A stretch of 15,836 bases of DNA from Mageeibacillus sp. UBA5436. Lineage in GTDB: Bacteria > Bacillota > Clostridia > Saccharofermentanales > DTU023. Under the pieces are notes generated by a model that saw only the letters and a program-made list of their open reading frames with translations, had not been told where the DNA came from and searched no databases. A program made the translations under genes and the position numbers. Below, in pieces: positions 15,249-15,836 of this stretch; the first letter of the stretch is position 1, and every line of letters starts with the position of its first letter. The stretch lies in contig DIRM01000034.1 in NCBI GenBank assembly GCA_002427545.1, positions 1-15,836 of the forward strand. The letters are read 5' to 3'.

Positions 15249-15737
15249 CTATATTTCATTCAGAAAAGGTAAATCTTCTACAAAATCTAAATCTTCCAAT
15301 TCAGAATGACGAAAACCACAACTTGCCTGACAGCTAGAACAAGCTGAAGCAGAACAGGAATCAGGTATCTCCGTTTCAGATAATAATTCTGGAACTTCAA
15401 CATCTTTTTGTTTTTCAATCAATTCTTGAATGGTCATTTGATGAAGACTTTCAAACCATTCAGAAAATTCTTTTAATGTTGGTAATGAACTAAGTTTTAC
15501 AATTTCACCATTCAATATAGTGATAGGAAAAATAGAATCATTGGTATTATACATGGCATCAAAGACAACTTTTTCAGTTAAAAAACGACCTGGTGAATTT
15601 TGAAAACTAATCATCTCAAAATTAACGCCTTCTCTTTTTGCAATATCAGCAAAAATCAAAAATTGAATATACTGATTTTTTTGAGAAGTCGGTACATAAT
15701 ATGGCAATGTATAGAATATTTTTAAAAAGTTAGCCAT
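15249..15737 (-). CDS. ArsD-like thioredoxin-fold protein with relocated cysteines
   Basis: This 162-aa protein can be laid along the arsenic metallochaperone/repressor ArsD. Shared are the opening beta strand (FLKIFYTLP), the central FEMISFQNSPGRFL and TEKVVFDA blocks, FPITILNGEIV (70-80) where ArsD has LPLLLLDGETV, and EFSEWF (90-95) where ArsD has ELARWF. The N-terminal vicinal CC that binds As(III) in ArsD is Tyr13-Tyr14 here, and no cysteine occurs before residue 128. Instead a C-terminal cluster (C128, C133, C136, C140; spacing C-x4-C-x2-C-x3-C) lies in a Ser/Ala-rich stretch between two acidic segments. The ATG has AAAGGGAA just upstream. It could be a metal- or redox-linked protein rather than an arsenic protein. 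An ArsA-type ATPase upstream, beyond the window, would support the family. Confidence 0.62.
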   Translation of the reverse strand: MANFLKIFYTLPYYVPTSQKNQYIQFLIFADIAKREGVNFEMISFQNSPGRFLTEKVVFDAMYNTNDSIFPITILNGEIVKLSSLPTLKEFSEWFESLHQMTIQELIEKQKDVEVPELLSETEIPDSCSASACSSCQASCGFRHSELEDLDFVEDLPFLNEI

Positions 15738-15836
15738 TTATTCCCTTTCCTTTCTATTTGTTTTCCTTTTTTACAATTTACAACATATTGGAAGATAAGA
15801 TGGTAACAATTAATACTTCTGTTAATTAAAAATTGA

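Noticed and set aside
1..15836. Mobile element, prophage, toxin-antitoxin or defence system
   Set aside because: I found no transposase, integrase, terminal repeats, CRISPR-like repeats or recognisable toxin/antitoxin pair. PcrA and the HD proteins are housekeeping types.

Overview
The window is strongly AT-rich DNA of the kind found in low-GC Bacillota (Firmicutes). The gene set fits a clostridial, anaerobic-type host: long-form HPF, PcrA with a C-terminal Tudor-like domain, and cohesin and dockerin modules. Cohesin/dockerin proteins point towards an Oscillospiraceae/Ruminococcaceae-related lineage, but that placement is inference. I see no rRNA, tRNA, CRISPR array, transposase or phage gene.

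Layout. (a) 1-1758: prfC (release factor 3) on the + strand. It ends in a stem-loop shared with the convergent minus-strand genes. (b) 1791-9737, minus strand: six closely packed genes, in transcription order: a surface glucosaminidase with SH3 and dockerin modules, a membrane-anchored cohesin protein, a GtrA-family membrane protein, a FolC-family protein, a TPR/one-TM protein, and a degenerate threonine-synthase homologue. Gaps run from -4 to 39 bases. Stop codons sit inside or next to Shine-Dalgarno sequences, and two genes start with TTG, so much of the unit looks translationally coupled. (c) 9904-14218, minus strand: pcrA, dgt and yfbR, a helicase plus two HD-domain nucleotide hydrolases (genome maintenance and dNTP pool). 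(d) 14431-15045: hpf, with a strong terminator behind it and a perfect hairpin just ahead of its ribosome binding site. (e) 15249-15737: an ArsD-like thioredoxin-fold protein with an unusual cysteine arrangement.

Most interesting part. The 566-residue protein at 1791-3491 follows clostridial threonine synthase from end to end, yet the PLP lysine motif, the phosphate-binding loop and the other cofactor motifs are all replaced. The reading frame is intact, so it looks like a maintained pseudoenzyme. The FolC homologue two genes upstream has also lost the metal-binding histidine and the lysine that is normally carbamylated, although its P-loop is kept. Between them lies a TPR protein with one membrane segment. 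Together with the cohesin/dockerin pair at the head of the unit, this is an odd mixture of surface tethering and eroded metabolic enzymes, and its function is not obvious from known systems.

All family assignments come from reading the translations and recalling family motifs. No database search was run.
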